The translations under genes and the position numbers were made by a program. Of a DNA stretch of 64,000 nt, positions 27,125-39,442 are shown one piece after another (positions within the stretch are counted from its first letter, which is position 1; every line of letters begins with the position of its first letter). The DNA comes from Brevibacterium permense (lineage in GTDB: Bacteria; Actinomycetota; Actinomycetes; Actinomycetales; Brevibacteriaceae). The stretch spans positions 310,001-374,000 of the forward strand of contig NZ_JABSSX010000001.1 of NCBI RefSeq assembly GCF_013280495.1, read 5' to 3'. The notes beneath the pieces are model-generated. The model did no database searches. It was not told where the DNA came from and saw only the letters and a list, made by a program, of their open reading frames with translations.

Positions 27125-28402
27125 CTATTCGTCGTCGGCCTCGGCGTTGACGCTCTCGGTGTGGTAGCTCTGCAGCGCAGCCGTACGATCAGCGATCAGC
27201 CTGGACACCGCCTCGGTGAACAGAACGGTCGATGATCCGGGTTCGCCGTCGCCGAAATAGTGGCGGCGGAGCTCATGCCTGATCTCTGCTGAAGAATCGC
27301 GCACGAGCATCTCTTTGAGCAGCGATTCGACACTTCCGATCGACTCATCGTTGATGAGGGGCGCGGCGCGGCTGATCGGCGCCTCGGCATTGAGTGATTC
27401 AGTGTCACCGCGACGGTCGGTGAGAACGAGCGGCTTATCCGGGTGGAGATAGAGGAAGTCGAGTCCGACGCTGGAGATATCGGTGATGAGCAGGTCGACC
27501 GTGTCGAACATGCCGAGGATGTCTCCCTGCATGAGCACCTGGTGCTGCTGGGTCTCGTTGGCGATCGACACATTTGCCGCCTCGATGAGGTCGAGGATTC
27601 GAGCATTCGCCTCGACCACGTCCGGGTCTTTGGACGTTTCGACCCGAGGATGGGGTTTGTAGATCAGACGCGCACCGGGAATCTGGAGGGCGGCTTCGAC
27701 GATCTGCGGACCAAAGCGATCGACCGAGGTGTAGTTGTTCGCATCATTCTCGCCCTCCCACGTGGGCGCATACATGATCGTCCTGGCAGACGAAGGTGCG
27801 AGCTCGAGCGGCCTTTCGATATCCAATTGGGGCCGGCCGACTCGGACTAGCTGGGATTCATCAAAGTCGATGAGAGCCCTGCGGTGTCGTTCCACAGCGG
27901 CCTCGCCGGCAATGAAGACCTTGTCATAGGCCTTGGCCTGATTGGACACCATGCTCAGCTTGTCGGACTCACCATGATTGATATGGACATGGACCATCGG
28001 AGCAAAACTGAGCGACTGGAAATTCGTCATTCCGTTGTTGACGTACAGAGCGAGCTTGAAGTCATTGGCGTGGTAGAAGGTCTGCAGGGGATCGAACCTT
28101 CGTTTGAACACCACGGGGAGGCGAGTGGTTTCCAGCACGCTGGTCAAGGCTGAACCTTTTCGCACGACGATGACGACCCTGTGCTCCTTATGGAGCTCCT
28201 CGAGGACCGGGATCCACTGTTCGAGTTGGTAGAATTTCGAGCTGCGGTCGCCGAAGTAGACGACGACTTCGGCTTTGACATAGCTGCCGTCATATTCGTC
28301 TTCGAGGCGGTTCCATCGTTCTGTGCCTCTGATCCACTTGCTTGTATTCTTCCAAGCGGATGATTTCAGAGCCCAGAGAGCAGTCTTTCGGATCAGGCTC
28401 AT
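27125..28402 (-). CDS. CDP-glycerol glycerophosphotransferase family protein, copy B
   Basis: The 425-residue protein is a relative of copy A at 16551: VYFGDRSSKFYQLEQWIPVL, VHVHINHGESDKLSMVSNQ, VGRPQLDIE, MYAPTWEGENDANNY, IYKPHPRVE and DLLITDISSVGLDFLYLHPD, the last being the conserved D-S-S acceptor/donor region of the TagF family. It should transfer a polyol phosphate from a CDP-activated donor. The ATG at 28402 is preferred over 28435 because AAAGGGA sits about 8 nt upstream. It converges on the TagE-like gene and is separated from the next leftward gene by a long noncoding gap. Confidence 0.78.
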   Translation of the reverse strand: MSLIRKTALWALKSSAWKNTSKWIRGTERWNRLEDEYDGSYVKAEVVVYFGDRSSKFYQLEQWIPVLEELHKEHRVVIVVRKGSALTSVLETTRLPVVFKRRFDPLQTFYHANDFKLALYVNNGMTNFQSLSFAPMVHVHINHGESDKLSMVSNQAKAYDKVFIAGEAAVERHRRALIDFDESQLVRVGRPQLDIERPLELAPSSARTIMYAPTWEGENDANNYTSVDRFGPQIVEAALQIPGARLIYKPHPRVETSKDPDVVEANARILDLIEAANVSIANETQQHQVLMQGDILGMFDTVDLLITDISSVGLDFLYLHPDKPLVLTDRRGDTESLNAEAPISRAAPLINDESIGSVESLLKEMLVRDSSAEIRHELRRHYFGDGEPGSSTVLFTEAVSRLIADRTAALQSYHTESVNAEADDE

Positions 28403-29063
28403 TTCGATGTCCCTTTCGAGGCTGACGCAAACCATTGAGCAAGCTTTAGTGTGACTCTCGAGTCAATACTAGGGGCATGTAGCGTGGAGAAGAGAACGGT
28501 GACATATGTGAAATTCAATACTGAAGGGTTCTCGATCTGAACGAGCACTTGGTCCCGCGTTCTCCCATTCGACAGACTCTCTTGTCACCTCAGCATGTTT
28601 TGGGTTCATATTGAGAAGGCCCTGCTGAACCACAGATCAGATGGGCTCTGCGCAGTCGACGGGGTTGGTCGCAAAATTCGAGGAATAGGCGAGCTCGACA
28701 TCAGGCTATCGCCGACGAAGCACTGCCGAGATTGTCTTATAGAAATTGTCATTCTAGATCTGAAACGTCGAAGTGTCTGGCAGCCAGTAGCTGTCATGAT
28801 GCGTACGAGCGTACACCCAGATGACGGCAAACGTGTGACCTCCTCAAGAGAACGATCGCGGATCGGCCCGAGCAGATCGTCGTGAGAAGTTGATCGTCCA
28901 CATAGCCGGATATCGCGGATATTGTTGGCCATCTCGTCAATAACCCCAATGAATACCAGAAATGCTCATACCGTTCCCTAGCAATCACAGACTGGTTCAG
29001 TAACCGAGGCACTGCCTATGCCCTGACACCTCGCGGTATAGCAACGCCGCCCGAATCGAAGTT
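28403..29063. other. 661-bp gap without a supported gene
   Basis: No frame here shows a recognisable protein. The frames on both strands are short, rich in Ser/Arg and lack ribosome sites. The sequence is lower in GC (about 53% in a line I counted) than the ends of the window. It must hold the promoter of the leftward gene at 28402 and the 3' end signals of the operon ending at 29064. Decayed coding sequence is possible but I cannot name it. Confidence 0.5.
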
Positions 29064-30443
29064 CTACGCGAATAGCTTGCGGAAAAGCCTTCGAACCCGC
29101 CTGTAACTCAGTCCGATGACGGATTGTGAGAGCCGGCGCCGGAGCGACACCTGCTCGAGCTTTCGCCGCTCCGCAGCCAAGTAGTACCTGTAGTAGCGCT
29201 GGTAGTTCTCGTAGGTCCGGCGGAATTTGATCTGACTGCGGAGTTTGTACTGAGCGGCGGTCGTGGCCGGCTGAGGCGGGAGCTTTGTCTTCAGCTGCTC
29301 ATAGCTGTACGGTTCGAAAGAACTGTCCGGTGCGATGACGCTCTTGATCCCCTCAAACAACGTGTTGTACACGGACGTGAGGAATTCCTCGTCCCGATCG
29401 ATCCCGGATACCATAGCTCGTTCGAGAGCAGGGATGACTGCTCCGGCGTTCCATTGCTCCGGCGGAACAGCACGTTCGGAATATCCGATTGAATCGTAAA
29501 AGTAAGGGACTTTGAAGTTCCAAGATAGCCCGATGGAGGGTACCGAGTAGGCGAAAGAAGTGATAGAGGCGTGCAGACGGAACGCAATGACCCCATCACA
29601 TTCGTTTAGCTCCTGGACCAATTCGTCAGGAGTATTGACGGTGAAGACTACGTTGCGAGCGGGAATCTTCTTTTTGCGGAACAGCGCGTCAAGAAATACT
29701 TCATCTGAAAAATGGCCTGTAGTGAAAAGGCGGTAGTCGTATCCGCGCTCAGTAAGTTGTGCGATTATGTCGAGCCAGAAGCGGCGCTGTTTGCTCTCGT
29801 TCCAGGAGATGCCGTTGTCTGCGAATATCCCAGCACGGGTCACAACCAATCCAATGGTCTTGGCACGGCCCACGGCCGGTAGCGTGCGAGGAGTTGCGAC
29901 ATCCCGATACACAATATCCGCGAGAACAGCTGGATCAGCTACTCGTGCGACTGGAATATTTGTGCTTTCAGTGTACTTCCGTAGTGACTCCAGATCATCG
30001 CGCGTGGTGATCTGACGAACGCAGGGCAATTCCAGAGCGGCCTTGAGCGCTTGAGATTTGGGATTGTCAGGATCGTAAGACTCTACTCCGATGCTCGAGA
30101 AGATAACTGGAACATTGTACTCATTTGCCAACTCGAGTGTCGTGATAGTGCGTCGGTAAAAGCTCTGGTACTTGTAATTGAACAGCGGAGCTCCACCGAA
30201 AATGATGAGATCCGCATTGGAAATGGCTTTTTTAGCGTCTTCAAGCAGTTTCGGATCGCCAGTCTTCAAGAATTTCTTGCTGACTATGCCCGCGGCTCGA
30301 CTGTTGATCGAATACTCGTCAGGGGTCAGGCCAAGGTTGGACATGATTCCCTTGATGATCGAGAGAACGCTGCCCTCGATGATCTGATCGCCGACATTGT
30401 CTGAGTCGCGATTGGTCAGTAACAGGATTCGGAACTTTGCCAT
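29064..30443 (-). CDS. Polysaccharide pyruvyl transferase family protein
   Basis: The 459-residue protein fits the family: the N-terminal LLTNRDSDNVGDQIIEGSVL motif, ADLIIFGGAPLFNYKYQSFY, IFSSIGVES, the RQITTRDDLESLRKYT stretch and, near residue 285, ECDGVIAFRLHASITSFAYSVPSIGL, matching the CDxxxxxRxH site. These enzymes add a 1-carboxyethylidene (pyruvate ketal) group from phosphoenolpyruvate to a sugar or polyol. The ATG at 30443 is 8 bp after the upstream stop; a TTG at 30455 overlapping that stop is an alternative. It is the last gene of a four-gene leftward operon with a polymerase and a CDP-polyol-type pair, so its substrate may be a polyol unit. Confidence 0.8.
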   Translation of the reverse strand: MAKFRILLLTNRDSDNVGDQIIEGSVLSIIKGIMSNLGLTPDEYSINSRAAGIVSKKFLKTGDPKLLEDAKKAISNADLIIFGGAPLFNYKYQSFYRRTITTLELANEYNVPVIFSSIGVESYDPDNPKSQALKAALELPCVRQITTRDDLESLRKYTESTNIPVARVADPAVLADIVYRDVATPRTLPAVGRAKTIGLVVTRAGIFADNGISWNESKQRRFWLDIIAQLTERGYDYRLFTTGHFSDEVFLDALFRKKKIPARNVVFTVNTPDELVQELNECDGVIAFRLHASITSFAYSVPSIGLSWNFKVPYFYDSIGYSERAVPPEQWNAGAVIPALERAMVSGIDRDEEFLTSVYNTLFEGIKSVIAPDSSFEPYSYEQLKTKLPPQPATTAAQYKLRSQIKFRRTYENYQRYYRYYLAAERRKLEQVSLRRRLSQSVIGLSYRRVRRLFRKLFA

Positions 30444-30451
30444 TGACCAGC

Positions 30452-31513
30452 TCAACTTTCCTCGTAGGAGGCGATCGTCCGATTGATGCCTTCCGCTAGT
30501 GAATGTTGCGGGGTCCAGCCGAGGGCGCTCAAACGCTGAGATGATAGACCGAGCGATGTTACGGGAGAATATGCACGATCGTCATCGGGATTGGCGAATT
30601 CCAAGTGTAGACTTTTCTCAGGACGGGCTGCAGCGAAGGCTTCTGCAAGCTGTCGAATCGTGATATTTCCGGCGGGATTGGCAACGTTGTATACGTGATC
30701 GTCACCGATTAGATGCGCGAAGAAGAGGCCGAGTACAGCATCAGCCACGTATGTATATGTACGCATGGCGGCGCCGGAACTCATCATGCGAACGTTTCTA
30801 CCGTGGACTACGTCGGCTAAGAAGTCCGCCTGGACTCTGCCGTCATCCAATGCGAGGCCCGGACCGAATATATGGCCGAACCTGAGGGTTAGCGCCCGAA
30901 TTCCGTACTCTTCTTGGTAGGCCGCAAGCGCAGTCTCTGCGATGCGCTTGCCTTCAGAATAGCTAGCTCGTGGGTTGAAGTGCTGTAGAGTCCCCAATGA
31001 GTCTTCGCTGATGAGCCCTTCCTCAGCTACTGAGCCGTACACTTCCGACGAGGACAACAAGACGAACGAACCGCCGCCCTTTGCGGCTTGGGCGTCTAGA
31101 AGGTTAATCGTGCCCAACGTATTTGCCTTGAGCGTTGTAACGGGTGAACCTTTGTGCAGAGCAGGTCGCGCGGGTGAGGCGCCGTGGAAAACGGTGTGGA
31201 ACTGTTTGTCGAACTGAATCCGATCGATGACATCGACTGTTTGCAACTCGAAGTCCGGACGATCGAGCGCAGTGCCCAATCTAAGCCTGGCTTTATCAGG
31301 TCTCCTTACCATACCGGTGACATTTAAATCTAGCCCATGTAGATCGTTGGCGGCGAGAAGTGTGCCCACAATATAGATTGGGAGCATCCCTGCAGCTCCT
31401 GTGACGAGGATGTTCTGCCCTCGGTACTGTTCCCACTCCAGCGGTGAGGATGCGATCGTTCTCACATCGTTCTGAAACACGTCCAGGTCGAAGACGGTCA
31501 CATCATTCGCCAC
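30452..31513 (-). CDS. NAD-dependent epimerase/dehydratase family (extended SDR) protein
   Basis: The 353-residue protein has a Rossmann nucleotide-binding motif (ILVTGAAGMLPIYIVG, residues about 36-51), LLSSSEVYG, and the catalytic YSEGK (Y-x3-K), followed by LRFGHIFGPGL and ADAVLGLFFAHL, typical of sugar-nucleotide SDR enzymes. I set the start at the GTG at 31513, behind GGGAGG, because the longer frame runs through the preceding gene; the genes then overlap by 11 bp. Paired with a cytidylyltransferase it may act as the reductase making a polyol phosphate or CDP-polyol, or as an ordinary sugar-nucleotide epimerase; sequence alone does not decide. Confidence 0.75.
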   Translation of the reverse strand: MANDVTVFDLDVFQNDVRTIASSPLEWEQYRGQNILVTGAAGMLPIYIVGTLLAANDLHGLDLNVTGMVRRPDKARLRLGTALDRPDFELQTVDVIDRIQFDKQFHTVFHGASPARPALHKGSPVTTLKANTLGTINLLDAQAAKGGGSFVLLSSSEVYGSVAEEGLISEDSLGTLQHFNPRASYSEGKRIAETALAAYQEEYGIRALTLRFGHIFGPGLALDDGRVQADFLADVVHGRNVRMMSSGAAMRTYTYVADAVLGLFFAHLIGDDHVYNVANPAGNITIRQLAEAFAAARPEKSLHLEFANPDDDRAYSPVTSLGLSSQRLSALGWTPQHSLAEGINRTIASYEES

Positions 31514-32225
31514 CGAAGGCCTCCCTGTCCTCGATAAGGGTGAGGAAAGTTCTGCAGATGTAGTAGTCAGACGCCGTGGTGATCTTGATGTTCGTGCGGG
31601 GTCCCTCGACACGATGAAGAAAGTGGCCGTAGCCGTGCATCAGGGTGCAACTGTCAATCGAATCGTTCTGACCATCCGCAACCGCGCGATCATAGGCTGC
31701 GAGAACCTCGCCCAGCTTGAACGTTTGTGGGGCCTGAGCGCTCCACAACGGATCTCTCGGGATAACGTCTCCGACGCCGTCTCCCTTGGCCACCGTCACG
31801 GTTTCCGTCATCTTCGTACAGGTGATAGCGGATCCGAACTGGCGACCGGCGGCGATGTTTTGAGTGATGAGATCCTCATCGATAAGTGGCCGGACGCCGT
31901 CGTGGATAAGGACGAGGTCGTCGGAGTCAAAGTTTTCGGCGACAACCTGAAGTGCCCTGTGCCGAGACTCCTGTCCTGTTGCGCCGCCGTCGACGATCCA
32001 ACGCACCTTGTCCAGGTCGTATCTGTCGATAATGTGTTGCATATACTCGCCGTACTCCGGCAAGATCGCCACGGCAATCGCATCAATATCCGGATGGTCC
32101 TGAAACTTCTCCAGGGTGTGTGCGATGACTGGTCGACCGTGGATCTCGAGGAACTGCTTGGGACGGGTGGTTCGTTGCATGCGCGAACCGACACCTCCGG
32201 CGAAGATTACTGCGATGTTTGCCAT
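31503..32225 (-). CDS. IspD/TarI-like cytidylyltransferase (polyol-phosphate type)
   Basis: The 240-residue protein has the IspD/TarI fold: IAVIFAGGVGSRM with RPKQFLEIHGRPVIAHTLEK for CTP binding, LVLIHDGVRPLID, and SAQAPQTFKLGEVLAAY. TarI makes CDP-ribitol, IspD makes CDP-methylerythritol; the AGGVGSRM loop and the setting between a teichoic-acid polymerase and an SDR gene favour a polyol phosphate as substrate. No TarJ-type zinc alcohol dehydrogenase is present, which argues against a standard ribitol pathway and leaves mannitol or another polyol possible. It overlaps the polymerase gene by 19 bp. Confidence 0.78.
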   Translation of the reverse strand: MANIAVIFAGGVGSRMQRTTRPKQFLEIHGRPVIAHTLEKFQDHPDIDAIAVAILPEYGEYMQHIIDRYDLDKVRWIVDGGATGQESRHRALQVVAENFDSDDLVLIHDGVRPLIDEDLITQNIAAGRQFGSAITCTKMTETVTVAKGDGVGDVIPRDPLWSAQAPQTFKLGEVLAAYDRAVADGQNDSIDSCTLMHGYGHFLHRVEGPRTNIKITTASDYYICRTFLTLIEDREAFGGE

Positions 32226-33907
32226 GTTTGTTCGATGGATCCTTCCGGTGTCGGGGTGCCAAGAATTAGATTATCGATTACTCGGTCCGAATTGTGTGTG
32301 TCAGCGAAATCAAAATTTTCGTGCATGTACTCTTCTGTCGCACCGGCGTCCAAGTGACGATCATTAATGAGTGCTAGGAACTGATCGAAGTTCTCAGCAA
32401 CTGGGCCCGGAGCCGCCACACGGTAGTCCTTGTGCATTCCCCGTGTTGCGGAATAGAGCTCCAGGTCGTATGCGAACAATACGATCGGCCGCTCCAAGAG
32501 TGAGTACTCGTACACGATCGACGAGTAGTCCGTGACCAGCAGGTCCGATATCAACAGTAAGTCGTTGGAATCCGGGAAAGCGGAGACGTCGATGAGCCTA
32601 TCGGTGTATTCGTCCGGTATAGGCGCCGGGTCCACGATAAAGTGGTGCTGCCGGAAAAGAACTACAGAATCGTTCCCCATCGCTTCGTAGAGTTTGTCGA
32701 AGTCGAACTGCGAGTAGTCATAGTGTGCGTCACCAGCGCCGCGACCTCGGAAGGTCGGCGCGAACAGAATCTTGCGTTTGCCGACAGCTGCAGGGTAATC
32801 GCTGGCGAACACTTTGCTTACGTTGTCGGCGCGACCCTCTTCGAGGAAGTAGTCGATTCTTGGCAACCCCGTAGAGATGATCGATTCGCGTTCCATGCCG
32901 AAGACTTCGCTGTATACGTCGCGAAGGTGCTGTGAGCCACAGATCGCATAGGTGTATTTTCGGTGTGCGTTGTTGAACTTTGGAGAGCCATAATTACCGA
33001 ACCGGGAGAATCCCACTGACTTGAACCCGCTGCCGGCATGCCACAACTGAATGATGCGCTGACTCTTCCGATCGCCGATGTCCATGAGGATTGCAAAGTA
33101 GTCGTCAATGAGGACGGTGTTTGCTCGACCGACCTTCCATGCCAGCGCAAGCGCATTTTGGCGAGTGGCAGAGTGCTGGGTCCTGAACGAATAGTCGAAC
33201 TCAAACTGTTCTTTAAGGCCACGCTCAACCATTCTGTCATGTACTGCTTTGAGGTTGCCCTGCATATTGGGACGGGCCTCAGAAGCGAACAGAATCCGAT
33301 TGCCATCGTCCTTACGGAATGACTGGCCCGCCTTGTATACGCGTTTGAGCGTCTTCCGTTTGAGCTTTGTCCAACGCTTCTTCAACTTGGATGAGGTCCG
33401 TGCTCGGAACCCGGACGGCTTCGCGCCTCCACGGGCAAACGCATAGGTTCGTATGATGAAACCCGGAGCGTCTTCGTTGTCTGAGACTGCGAAGTTGACT
33501 GCGTAGGACGATCGATTGTTGTTGTACAGAAACGAACGCGAGGCGTCATCGAGCTCGAGAATTCGTTCCAAAGGATAATAAGCTATGTCGCCCGCGACGT
33601 CGTACTCGGGTTCAAGTTCCGATTCGAACTCTGATTCACGGCCGATATATTCGTTGGGAACCGGACCATTGACGACGTAATAGGTGCCGTTGGGCACTTG
33701 GCGTCGCCCGTTGAACTGCGTGATATTGATAGTCAGTCGATACTGATCGTCCCCCGTCTTTTCGGCCGAAACCGGATAGAGCACCTTGAATGGGCGATTG
33801 TTCGGGGTGAGGTAGAACTCGTTTGGGTCGGCTCCAACTGCTTCGATATCGATGTGCAGGAGAACCCGTTCCCACGACAGGTGCGTCACGAGCAACGGTT
33901 GGGCCAC
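32207..33907 (-). CDS. CDP-polyol phosphotransferase (TagF/TarL-type polymerase)
   Basis: The 566-residue protein has an N-terminal beta-rich region (1-180) and a C-terminal TagF-type transferase domain: RIIQLWHAGSGFKSVGFS, AICGSQHLRDVYSEVFGM, TGLPRIDYFLEE, ILFAPTFRGRGAGDAHYDY, LFRQHHFIVDP and LLVTDYSSIVYEYSLLERP. The conserved His residues of LWHAGS and the TDYSS block are intact, so it should be active. It would polymerise polyol phosphate from a CDP-linked donor on the cytoplasmic face. It is first in the leftward operon with the cytidylyltransferase, SDR and pyruvyl transferase, which suggests the donor is made by those neighbours rather than by tagD. Confidence 0.82.
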   Translation of the reverse strand: MAQPLLVTHLSWERVLLHIDIEAVGADPNEFYLTPNNRPFKVLYPVSAEKTGDDQYRLTINITQFNGRRQVPNGTYYVVNGPVPNEYIGRESEFESELEPEYDVAGDIAYYPLERILELDDASRSFLYNNNRSSYAVNFAVSDNEDAPGFIIRTYAFARGGAKPSGFRARTSSKLKKRWTKLKRKTLKRVYKAGQSFRKDDGNRILFASEARPNMQGNLKAVHDRMVERGLKEQFEFDYSFRTQHSATRQNALALAWKVGRANTVLIDDYFAILMDIGDRKSQRIIQLWHAGSGFKSVGFSRFGNYGSPKFNNAHRKYTYAICGSQHLRDVYSEVFGMERESIISTGLPRIDYFLEEGRADNVSKVFASDYPAAVGKRKILFAPTFRGRGAGDAHYDYSQFDFDKLYEAMGNDSVVLFRQHHFIVDPAPIPDEYTDRLIDVSAFPDSNDLLLISDLLVTDYSSIVYEYSLLERPIVLFAYDLELYSATRGMHKDYRVAAPGPVAENFDQFLALINDRHLDAGATEEYMHENFDFADTHNSDRVIDNLILGTPTPEGSIEQTWQTSQ

Positions 33908-34145
33908 GTAAACTCCTAGCGTTAGATCTATCAGGCGGACAGCTGGTTAACGGTGAGCGAACAACCCTTGAAATAATACATGCCCGTAATCTCCCGATCG
34001 ATGCCCGGTCGTCGCGCTTGCCTCCAGTCGCCGCTTGGGCCGACATCGGCGATGTGTCGACTAGTTCAAATCTTCGTGAACTCTTGAGTACGATACCGTG
34101 AGGTAAAGACAGAGTGGTACTGACTACCCGATGAACGGGAGAGCC
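33908..34145. promoter_or_regulatory. Divergent intergenic region (polymer operon / rml operon)
   Basis: This 238-bp gap separates the leftward polymerase operon from the rightward rml operon and must contain both promoters. It is lower in GC than the window ends. I could not pick a -35/-10 pair with correct spacing for either side. Confidence 0.5.
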
Positions 34146-35009
34146 ATGCGTGGAATCATCCTTGCTGGAGGCTCGGGCACGCGCCTGTGGCCGATTACTA
34201 AAGGCATCTCGAAGCAACTCATGCCGATTTACGACAAGCCCATGATCTATTATCCACTGGCGACTCTCATGGCAGCTGGAATCCGCGACGTCCTCATCAT
34301 CACGACACCCGAGCACAATGCACAGTTCAGAGCGCTCTTAGGCGACGGCTCTTCGTGGGGGATGTCAATTGACTATGCGGAGCAGCCTTCGCCGGACGGT
34401 CTTGCTCAGGCGTTCATCATCGGCGAGAAGTTTATCCGTGGAGAGTCCGTGGCTCTAGTTCTGGGCGATAACTTGTTCCACGGGACTGGGCTTGGCACCG
34501 CTTTGAAAAAGAACCACGACATCATTGGCGCTCAAGTGTTCGCCTATCCCGTAGCAGATCCAACTGCTTATGGTGTTGTCGAATTCGACTCTGGCGGCAA
34601 GGTTTTGTCGATCGAGGAAAAGCCCCCGTACCCTAAGAGTAAGTATGCGGTACCGGGCCTGTATTTCTATGATCAAGACGTAGTGGAGATAGCGAAGACT
34701 GTCGAACCGTCGGCTCGTGGAGAACTCGAGATTTCGTCTGTCAACGATGCGTATCTGCATCGTGGAACTTTGCAGGTCAAGGTGCTGGACCGAGGCACAG
34801 CTTGGCTGGACACCGGTACATTCATCTCAATGATGGAGGCGGCGGAATATGTGCGCATCATCGAGGCACGACAAGGATTCAAGGTTGGCTGCGTCGAGGA
34901 ATTGGCTTGGCGCAACGGCTGGATCTCCAGCGAGCAATTGGCGCAATTGGCGCAGCCTCTCGTTAAAAGCGGGTATGGCACTTATCTCAATCAGTTGTTG
35001 GAAGTATAG
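34146..35009 (+). CDS. rmlA: Glucose-1-phosphate thymidylyltransferase
   Basis: The 287-residue protein is Rml[21 protein letters not shown] at the N-terminus with [16 protein letters not shown], the LGDNLFHG motif near residue 108, YGVVEFD and EEKP in the middle, and [10 protein letters not shown] near residue 220. It makes dTDP-glucose from dTTP and glucose 1-phosphate, the first step to dTDP-L-rhamnose. The ATG at 34146 has GGGAGAG just upstream and is preferred over 34131. rmlB and the fused rmlC-rmlD follow. Confidence 0.94.
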   Translation: MRGIILAGGSGTRLWPITKGISKQLMPIYDKPMIYYPLATLMAAGIRDVLIITTPEHNAQFRALLGDGSSWGMSIDYAEQPSPDGLAQAFIIGEKFIRGESVALVLGDNLFHGTGLGTALKKNHDIIGAQVFAYPVADPTAYGVVEFDSGGKVLSIEEKPPYPKSKYAVPGLYFYDQDVVEIAKTVEPSARGELEISSVNDAYLHRGTLQVKVLDRGTAWLDTGTFISMMEAAEYVRIIEARQGFKVGCVEELAWRNGWISSEQLAQLAQPLVKSGYGTYLNQLLEV

Positions 35010-35088
35010 CTACCCACGCTCGGTAGACTCGGGATCACGGAACAGTCTGCGTTCATGAACTTTCGGCGCACAGCCAAGTCGCAATTAA

Positions 35089-37526
<2,438 letters not shown>

Positions 37527-37543
37527 AGGGAGCCACGGCCTCT

Positions 37544-39442
37544 ATGCTTTCAAATGTGTATAAAGTCTCCATTATTATTCCAACGTATAAGACCGATCCC
37601 CAAGGTCTGAGTCGACTGTTGCAGTCGTTGGATGCGCAAACGCTCTCGGCCGACGAATTCGAGATCATCTTTGTGGATGACGGGTCACCCGACAATACGT
37701 TTGAGCGACTGCAGTCTGAAAAGGCCAAAAGATCGAATGTCTCGGTGACAAGGATCGAAAACAGCGGCTGGCCATCCAAGCCACGTAATATCGGGATCAA
37801 AATGGCTAAGGGCGAGTACGTGCTCTTTATGGACCATGACGATGAGCTTTACCCGGATGCGCTGCGAGCAGGTTACGAATTTGCGGTGCGCAACAATTCG
37901 GATGTGCTGTCTGGCAAGGAGTCCCGCACGGATGATCCGACCTGGGGCGTCGATGTCTACCGCGAGGACCAGCCGCAGGTGCTGGGCGGAAATGGCCCAC
38001 ACGCTTTGATTCCGATGAATCCTCATAAACTTTATAGGCGACAGCTTCTCCGTAAGCACAAGATTGGATTTCCTGAAGGCCGAATGGTGTTTTGGGAAGA
38101 CGTACTGTTCAACATCGAAGTCGCCAAACATGCCAAAGTAATGTCGCGCATGGCCAGTGTTCCCTTCTACCACTGGGTAACCGTTGAAGGAAGTGGCACG
38201 AGTCAGTTCGACAAAGACACCAAGCATTACTGGGAGATGCTCCGCGAGGTATGTGAGTCAGCAGTCCGACATCTCAGCAGTCCGGGATTGAAGGACCAGC
38301 GCGAGCAGATCCTGCGAACGCAGTACAGTGCACGTGTCCTAGGGGCTTTCAACGTAGGATTCCTCAACCGGTCCAAAGACAGTCGCCGGATGATCTTTGC
38401 CGAATCACGCCAGATTCGTGAAGACTTTGGGCTTGAGCGATTCGACGAATCTTTGAGTGTTTCCGTGGCGTTGCGTGCTGCACTGCTAGGCCTCGGCCGA
38501 TTGGATCTGCTCGAGCGATTGTGTGAAGAAGACGTGACCATTGCGGGGTGGGGGACCACCGAGACTGTCTCTTGGGAAAATGGCGTATTAAACGTTGAGG
38601 CGAGTGTTGAGTGGACTAGTGCGCATGGTCGCCGATTGTCACTGGGGCATAGAGGCGGTCAGATCGACAAAGTCTTGTCGCCAGAGCTCGAATCAGTGTT
38701 TTCTGTCGAGCAGCTATCGATGACCAACGAAATCGCTGGTGCGACAGGCGACGTTGCGGTTAGATCGCGGTCGAGCAAACTGACTTACCTGGCCGACACA
38801 ACATTGTCGACGTCGGTATCTGATCACATTGACGGGTCGCCGGTGCTTAGCGGTCGTGTGCGAGCTTCGATTGATCCCGCAGGCATCGCATTCGGGTCGC
38901 GGCTGGATGATGGATATTGGGACGTGCAAGTCCGAATTGCGTTGGGCAGTGCGGTAACGCACAGGAACGTTCGGTCCAGCGTAGCCGCCTCGCTAACAGT
39001 CGCAGACGGTCAACTTCACGTGGTGTATCCAAATGACGGTGGCACGGCCACACTTGTTCCCAGAGGCCAACAAGAGGCAATACGACGGCTCACACCAGTT
39101 CGAGCGAGCTACGATGCTGACGGGCTCATTAAGGTGGATTTGGCTGGAGTCCACGACGGCGAAGGCGAGGTCACCTGCACTCTCGGGCTGGACACATCAA
39201 CCAGTGCGAAGAAGAACACTTTCACCGGTCACCCGGCTCTCTTGCGCGTATCGGGTGGGAAGGCGTCTCTGCATTTCCGCAAAACCGGGTCCGTCATGCG
39301 TGTGCGAATTGGCGACCATGCGGGCCTGCGGCCGCCGTTCTGGACGTTGTTCATCTCCGAGGACCGTGTTGCCATGAACGTGGGGCAACTCCCTAAGATC
39401 AGGACGGCTGCGGAATACGAGCATGCGGAGCAGTCGGGGTGA
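37544..39442 (+). CDS. Glycosyltransferase family 2 with C-terminal beta domains (TarS-like layout)
   Basis: The 632-residue protein has a GT-A GT2 domain at residues about 1-330: VSIIIPTYKTDPQGLSRLLQ, IIFVDDGSPDNTFE, SGWPSKPRNIGIKMAKGEYV, LFMDHDDELYPDAL (DxD), and EGRMVFWEDVLFNIEVAKH. From about 340 to 632 the sequence is beta-rich with no catalytic motif visible. S. aureus TarS, which decorates ribitol teichoic acid, has this layout, so a wall-polymer transferase is plausible. Its position straight after the rhamnose genes makes rhamnose a candidate donor sugar, which is inference. The stop at 39442 is the last gene of the locus before IS debris. Confidence 0.8.
   Translation: MLSNVYKVSIIIPTYKTDPQGLSRLLQSLDAQTLSADEFEIIFVDDGSPDNTFERLQSEKAKRSNVSVTRIENSGWPSKPRNIGIKMAKGEYVLFMDHDDELYPDALRAGYEFAVRNNSDVLSGKESRTDDPTWGVDVYREDQPQVLGGNGPHALIPMNPHKLYRRQLLRKHKIGFPEGRMVFWEDVLFNIEVAKHAKVMSRMASVPFYHWVTVEGSGTSQFDKDTKHYWEMLREVCESAVRHLSSPGLKDQREQILRTQYSARVLGAFNVGFLNRSKDSRRMIFAESRQIREDFGLERFDESLSVSVALRAALLGLGRLDLLERLCEEDVTIAGWGTTETVSWENGVLNVEASVEWTSAHGRRLSLGHRGGQIDKVLSPELESVFSVEQLSMTNEIAGATGDVAVRSRSSKLTYLADTTLSTSVSDHIDGSPVLSGRVRASIDPAGIAFGSRLDDGYWDVQVRIALGSAVTHRNVRSSVAASLTVADGQLHVVYPNDGGTATLVPRGQQEAIRRLTPVRASYDADGLIKVDLAGVHDGEGEVTCTLGLDTSTSAKKNTFTGHPALLRVSGGKASLHFRKTGSVMRVRIGDHAGLRPPFWTLFISEDRVAMNVGQLPKIRTAAEYEHAEQSG

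Noticed and set aside
28595..28932. Short frames on both strands in the 28.4-29.1 kb gap
   Set aside because: No ribosome site, no conserved motif, and Ser/Arg-rich composition typical of noncoding frames.
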